A stretch of DNA of 7,576 nt, taken from Porphyromonadaceae bacterium UBA2751. GTDB taxonomy: Bacteria > Bacteroidota > Bacteroidia > Bacteroidales > Muribaculaceae. Every line of letters starts with the position of its first letter. The first letter of the stretch is position 1. Below, piece after piece: positions 5,933-7,576 of the stretch. Under the pieces are notes generated by a model, which had not been told where the DNA came from, did not search any database, and was given only the letters and a program-made list of their open reading frames with translations. The position numbers were made by a program, and so were the translations under genes. The stretch lies in the NCBI GenBank assembly GCA_002353285.1, contig DEJJ01000008.1, forward strand, positions 1-7,576, written 5' to 3'.

Positions 5933-6209
5933 CGCTCAAAGGTTTGCTGATGTTCAACGTGTGGATGATTATGGCTGGCTTGCTCACGCTCTCCAGGTAG
6001 CATGCAAAGTAATTCACAGCACGGCCCAGGCAAGCCTTGCGCACTCGCTCAAGGTCGCAACTGTCAATGATGCCAATATCGCTCATCACTATCAGCGAGC
6101 CATGGTCGCCATTGTCACTGCGGCGATAACTGAACAGGTTTGAATCTAATAGTTGATGCAGGTCGGCCTCAACTAAGTCAAGCTCTAAACTGAATTTTTC
6201 TTTCTCCAT
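5922..6209 (-). CDS. Hypothetical protein, first gene of the leftward operon
   Basis: A 95-residue protein beginning MEKEKFSLELDLVEADLHQL. The N-terminal third is acidic and helical, then SLIVMSDIGIIDSC (about 38-51) looks like paired strands, followed by a cysteine-containing amphipathic helix (RVRKACLGRAVNYFACYLES) and a strand PAIIIHTL. No family is recognised; no signal peptide or convincing membrane helix. Its ATG lies about 55 bases downstream of the predicted transcription start, and its TAA overlaps the four-cysteine gene. As the promoter-proximal gene before the replication genes it may be an early-expressed accessory or regulatory protein, but the sequence does not show which. Confidence 0.72.
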   Translation of the reverse strand: MEKEKFSLELDLVEADLHQLLDSNLFSYRRSDNGDHGSLIVMSDIGIIDSCDLERVRKACLGRAVNYFACYLESVSKPAIIIHTLNISKPLSDGE

Positions 6210-6243
6210 TTTTCTCGAGTTTTAAATTGTTAATAATGTATAC

Positions 6244-6302
6244 AACCAATTATATTTTTTTGGTTTCGGTGCAAAATTAATGGTTTGATTTTTAAAAACC
6301 AA
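6244..6302. repeat. AAACCAA motifs, inverted across the leftward promoter
   Basis: AAACCAA lies at 6260-6266 on the minus strand (plus TTGGTTT) and at 6296-6302 on the plus strand, forming a 7-bp inverted repeat with a 29-base spacer that encloses the leftward -7 element and overlaps its -33 element. A further AACCAA lies at 6244-6249 (plus), in the leader, and a partial copy AAACCA at 6286-6281 (minus). The same motif recurs in the 20-bp repeats at 6344-6423. The arrangement is what a repressor/activator operator set would look like; the binding protein is not known. Confidence 0.45.
6272..6302 (-). promoter_or_regulatory. Bacteroidetes-type promoter of the leftward operon
   Basis: On the minus strand TAATTTTG (6279-6272) matches the Bacteroidetes -7 consensus TAnnTTTG perfectly. 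Upstream, separated by 19 bases, TTGG (6302-6299) matches the -33 element TTTG at three of four bases. Transcription would start near 6265, giving a leader of about 55 bases before the ATG at 6209. Confidence 0.62.
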
Positions 6303-6343
6303 TAATAAATGTTAGATTTCGATGTCTTTTTATTGTTTTTTAA

Positions 6344-6423
6344 TAAAGAACCAAAGATAATATTAAGAAACCAAAAATTTCATTAATATATCAAAAATAA
6401 AGATGAGAAACCAAGAGTATATT
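6344..6423. repeat. Four 20-bp direct repeats (iteron-like) in the divergent intergenic region
   Basis: Four consecutive units of exactly 20 bp start at 6344, 6364, 6384 and 6404. The core is AAACCAA or a close variant at the same offset in units 1, 2 and 4 (GAACCAAAG, GAAACCAAAAA, GAAACCAAGAG); unit 3 has the degenerate ATATCAAAAA. Flanks are nearly all A/T. A 20-bp period is close to two helical turns, so a protein would bind all copies on one face. This suits either initiator iterons next to replication genes or an operator upstream of the rightward promoter. Confidence 0.6.
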
Positions 6424-6425
6424 AT

Positions 6426-6433
6426 TATCTTTG
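6426..6433 (+). promoter_or_regulatory. Bacteroidetes-type -7 element of the rightward operon
   Basis: TATCTTTG is a perfect TAnnTTTG match. No good -33 TTTG is seen 19-21 bases upstream; the last 20-bp repeat occupies that position, which would suit activator dependence. Transcription would begin near 6440, so the upstream TTG start of the reading frame (6431) lies inside the promoter and the ATG at 6473 is preferred. Confidence 0.5.
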
Positions 6434-6446
6434 CAATGCATTTTTG

Positions 6447-6462
6447 ACAACTCACAACTCAC
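6447..6462. repeat. Two-copy heptamer ACAACTC in the rightward 5' leader
   Basis: ACAACTC occurs twice back to back, followed by AC, just after the predicted transcription start and 10 bases before the ATG at 6473. I recognise tandem ACAACTC-like heptamers as another frequent Bacteroidales intergenic repeat. Two copies alone are weak evidence. Confidence 0.4.
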
Positions 6463-6472
6463 TTCTAATCCC

Positions 6473-6919
6473 ATGAACTCTACCATGCGTTACACCGATG
6501 TTCAAGAGCGACGAGAAGAGCTCGCTAGCTACTTGACCGGGCTCTACTGCTTGATTTATGAAATCATGGCGCACAAGCACTGTGGCAACATCAGGCAAAG
6601 AGCCCTCGGCTTGACGCTAAGCAACGGCAATCCACACTACCACGTCAGTTATGAGAGGGCTCTCGTGGTAGTGCCTAAAATAATCAAGGGGAAAGCTGTC
6701 TGCTACAAGTGGGATGAGAGATTTGCCATGTGGCAGGAAATCGCAACAAGGGCTGCAGCACTGTGCGCCATCTGCCAAATCTCGATGGCTAAAGCACTGG
6801 AGATAGTAATATATCACTACCGTGCTTCACGCTTCTTCATGAAAAAACATCACGCTTGGAACGTCATCAAGCGACAATTAGATAAAAATCACATTAAAAA
6901 AGACTACGGGCGACAATGA
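6473..6919 (+). CDS. Hypothetical phage protein, first rightward gene
   Basis: A 148-residue basic, mostly helical protein (MNSTMRYTDVQERREELASY onward) of unrecognised family. The first helix region spans about 7-35 (ASYLTGLYCLIYEIMAHKH), then a small beta-rich centre (NGNPHYHVSYERALVVVPKI, KAVCYKW), then long helices (IATRAAALCAICQISMAKAL, VIYHYRASRFF) and a Lys-rich tail. The hydrophobic helices look amphipathic rather than membrane-spanning. Start ATG 6473 follows from the promoter position; ATG 6485 (MRYTDV) is a close alternative. The TGA stop overlaps the next ATG (ATGA), so the two genes are translated together. It lies downstream of the 20-bp repeats and runs away from the replication operon, suggesting a separately regulated module. 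Confidence 0.75.
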   Translation: MNSTMRYTDVQERREELASYLTGLYCLIYEIMAHKHCGNIRQRALGLTLSNGNPHYHVSYERALVVVPKIIKGKAVCYKWDERFAMWQEIATRAAALCAICQISMAKALEIVIYHYRASRFFMKKHHAWNVIKRQLDKNHIKKDYGRQ

Positions 6920-7356
6920 CTCTACATTTAATGAACATCAAGATAAACAACGACGACATTCTGCAATATGTCTACTCCTATAGTGCCTATCATGCTGCGC
7001 ACAACAGCGACGCAACAAAGCCACTGAGCATCCTCACTCCCGACAATGAGAAGATGCTCAACATCCGCATTGAGGAGGCTTTCAACATGGTGGTGAACCG
7101 ACTTGGAGGCTACATCAACACTGCCAACTTCAACTCAACCAATGCCATCAAGAACATCGCAATAACATTCCAGTTCAAAACAAACAAGCTCAACAGCTTC
7201 CAGACTGCAGTGCAGCATCTCATCAGGGTCATTATCGCTAACTATGTCCTCTCGCGGTTCTACGACACGCTCGAGAAGGACAACGTCTTTGAGCGAGAAT
7301 GGCGACGACTCTTCTCGCAGGTGCTCGTGGCGTTCTCGCACGACGTTGTGGAATAA
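6916..7356 (+). CDS. Hypothetical phage protein, second rightward gene
   Basis: A 146-residue protein starting on the ATGA overlap with the previous gene; a second ATG at 6931 (MNIKINNDDI) is possible. Order of elements: a helix (DDILQYVYSYSAYHAAHN), a loop LSILTPDNEKMLN, a helix IRIEEAFNMVVNRLGGYI, a strand IAITFQFKT, a helix FQTAVQHLIRVIIANYVLSR, and a C-terminal helix FEREWRRLFSQVLVAFSHDV. This layout (helix with many aromatics, 'D..KML...I.EAFN.V', beta strand, 'NYVLSRFY') faintly recalls small virion-connector-type proteins in Bacteroidales prophages, but I cannot name a family. If so, the rightward operon would be structural. Codon use and the lack of internal stops support a real gene. 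It ends just before a hairpin at 7357-7373. Confidence 0.75.
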   Translation: MTLHLMNIKINNDDILQYVYSYSAYHAAHNSDATKPLSILTPDNEKMLNIRIEEAFNMVVNRLGGYINTANFNSTNAIKNIAITFQFKTNKLNSFQTAVQHLIRVIIANYVLSRFYDTLEKDNVFEREWRRLFSQVLVAFSHDVVE

Positions 7357-7373
7357 TTGGGGACATCCCCCAA
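7357..7373 (+). other. Hairpin abutting the rightward operon's last stop codon
   Basis: TTGGGG (7357-7362) and CCCCAA (7368-7373) form a perfect 6-bp stem with a five-base loop, starting on the base after the TAA. No T-run follows, so it is probably an mRNA 3'-protecting hairpin or a weak pause site. In 7374-7527, before the true terminator, I see only AT-rich sequence with no credible gene. Confidence 0.45.
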
Positions 7374-7527
7374 TAGAAAATACAACATCAGTGTTTATCA
7401 TTCAATTTTTTTCTCCATGTGAGTTTTTTTCTAGAGTGTTTATTTCTCAGGGATGAATATGATTTTTTCATTTTTCTTTGAATGGCAATAGTACTTGTTA
7501 TCCAACAGTAAATCGTGACTTTCAGTT

Positions 7528-7576
7528 ACTGGCTTCGCCGTGAGGCGCGGTCAGTTTCTTTTTTTTTTTTTTTTTT
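7528..7576 (+). terminator. Rho-independent terminator of the rightward operon
   Basis: Positions 7528-7539 pair with 7544-7555: ACTGGC with GGTCAGT-side bases (one G-U), one T-G wobble and one T/C mismatch, then CGCC/GGCG closing a GTGA loop of the stable GNRA type. The stem is followed by TTTC and 18 T (7559-7576) up to the window edge. The T-run is unusually long and mirrors the A-run at the other end. Confidence 0.85.

Noticed and set aside
5821..6033. 70-residue minus-strand frame MPGPCCELL... across the four-cysteine gene
   Set aside because: It overlaps two better-supported genes in another frame and lacks family features; the TAG-containing frame has the cysteine motif and coupled start.
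6431..6919. 162-residue form of the first rightward protein from TTG 6431
   Set aside because: That start lies within the predicted -7 element, so it would not be in the transcript; ATG 6473 is preferred.
7499..7507. DnaA-box-like TTATCCAAC
   Set aside because: Single partial match to TTATCCACA with no partner sites; expected by chance.
7453..7518. Short plus frame (22 codons) with another in-frame TAG after the rightward operon
   Set aside because: Too short, in AT-rich noncoding-looking sequence with no motif; cannot be used as evidence for recoding.

Overview
The window looks like a phage or phage-like mobile element from a member of the Bacteroidales (Bacteroides/Prevotella type). Three things point there. 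Two arrays of the heptamer NTGCATT, which I recognise as common in Bacteroidales genomes, sit between genes. Both likely promoters match the Bacteroidetes -7 element TAnnTTTG. The replication and terminase proteins resemble Bacteroidales phage families. No capsid, portal, protease, tail, lysis, integrase, tRNA or rRNA gene was found.

The window is two divergent operons, each ending at a hairpin terminator whose T-tract forms the end of the window. Nine genes run leftward (minus strand) from about 6265 to a terminator at 37-1. In order of transcription they are: a 95-residue unknown; a 57-codon four-cysteine protein with an in-frame TAG; a winged-helix replication protein; a 59-residue small membrane protein; DnaB helicase; (heptamer array B); a tandem-HTH protein; the large terminase subunit TerL; a DUF2693-like protein; (heptamer array A); and a tryptophan-rich 184-residue unknown. 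Two unknown genes coupled by an ATGA overlap run rightward (6473-7356) and end at a terminator at 7528-7576.

The divergent region 6210-6472 is AT-rich. It holds both promoters, several (A)AACCAA motifs in both orientations, and four direct repeats with an exact 20-bp period (6344-6423). This could be an operator cluster, an iteron-type origin, or both. The leftward genes combine replication (initiator/loader-like protein plus DnaB) with DNA packaging (tandem-HTH protein, possibly a small terminase subunit, plus TerL), but no head gene is present.

Points most worth a second look: the small zinc-type gene whose cysteine motif is complete only if TAG is read through, together with no use of TAG as a stop by any of the 11 genes; TerL with Thr where the first nuclease Asp is expected; the 20-bp repeats; and the symmetrical T18/A19 ends, which may be true termini, a circular junction or an assembly artefact.
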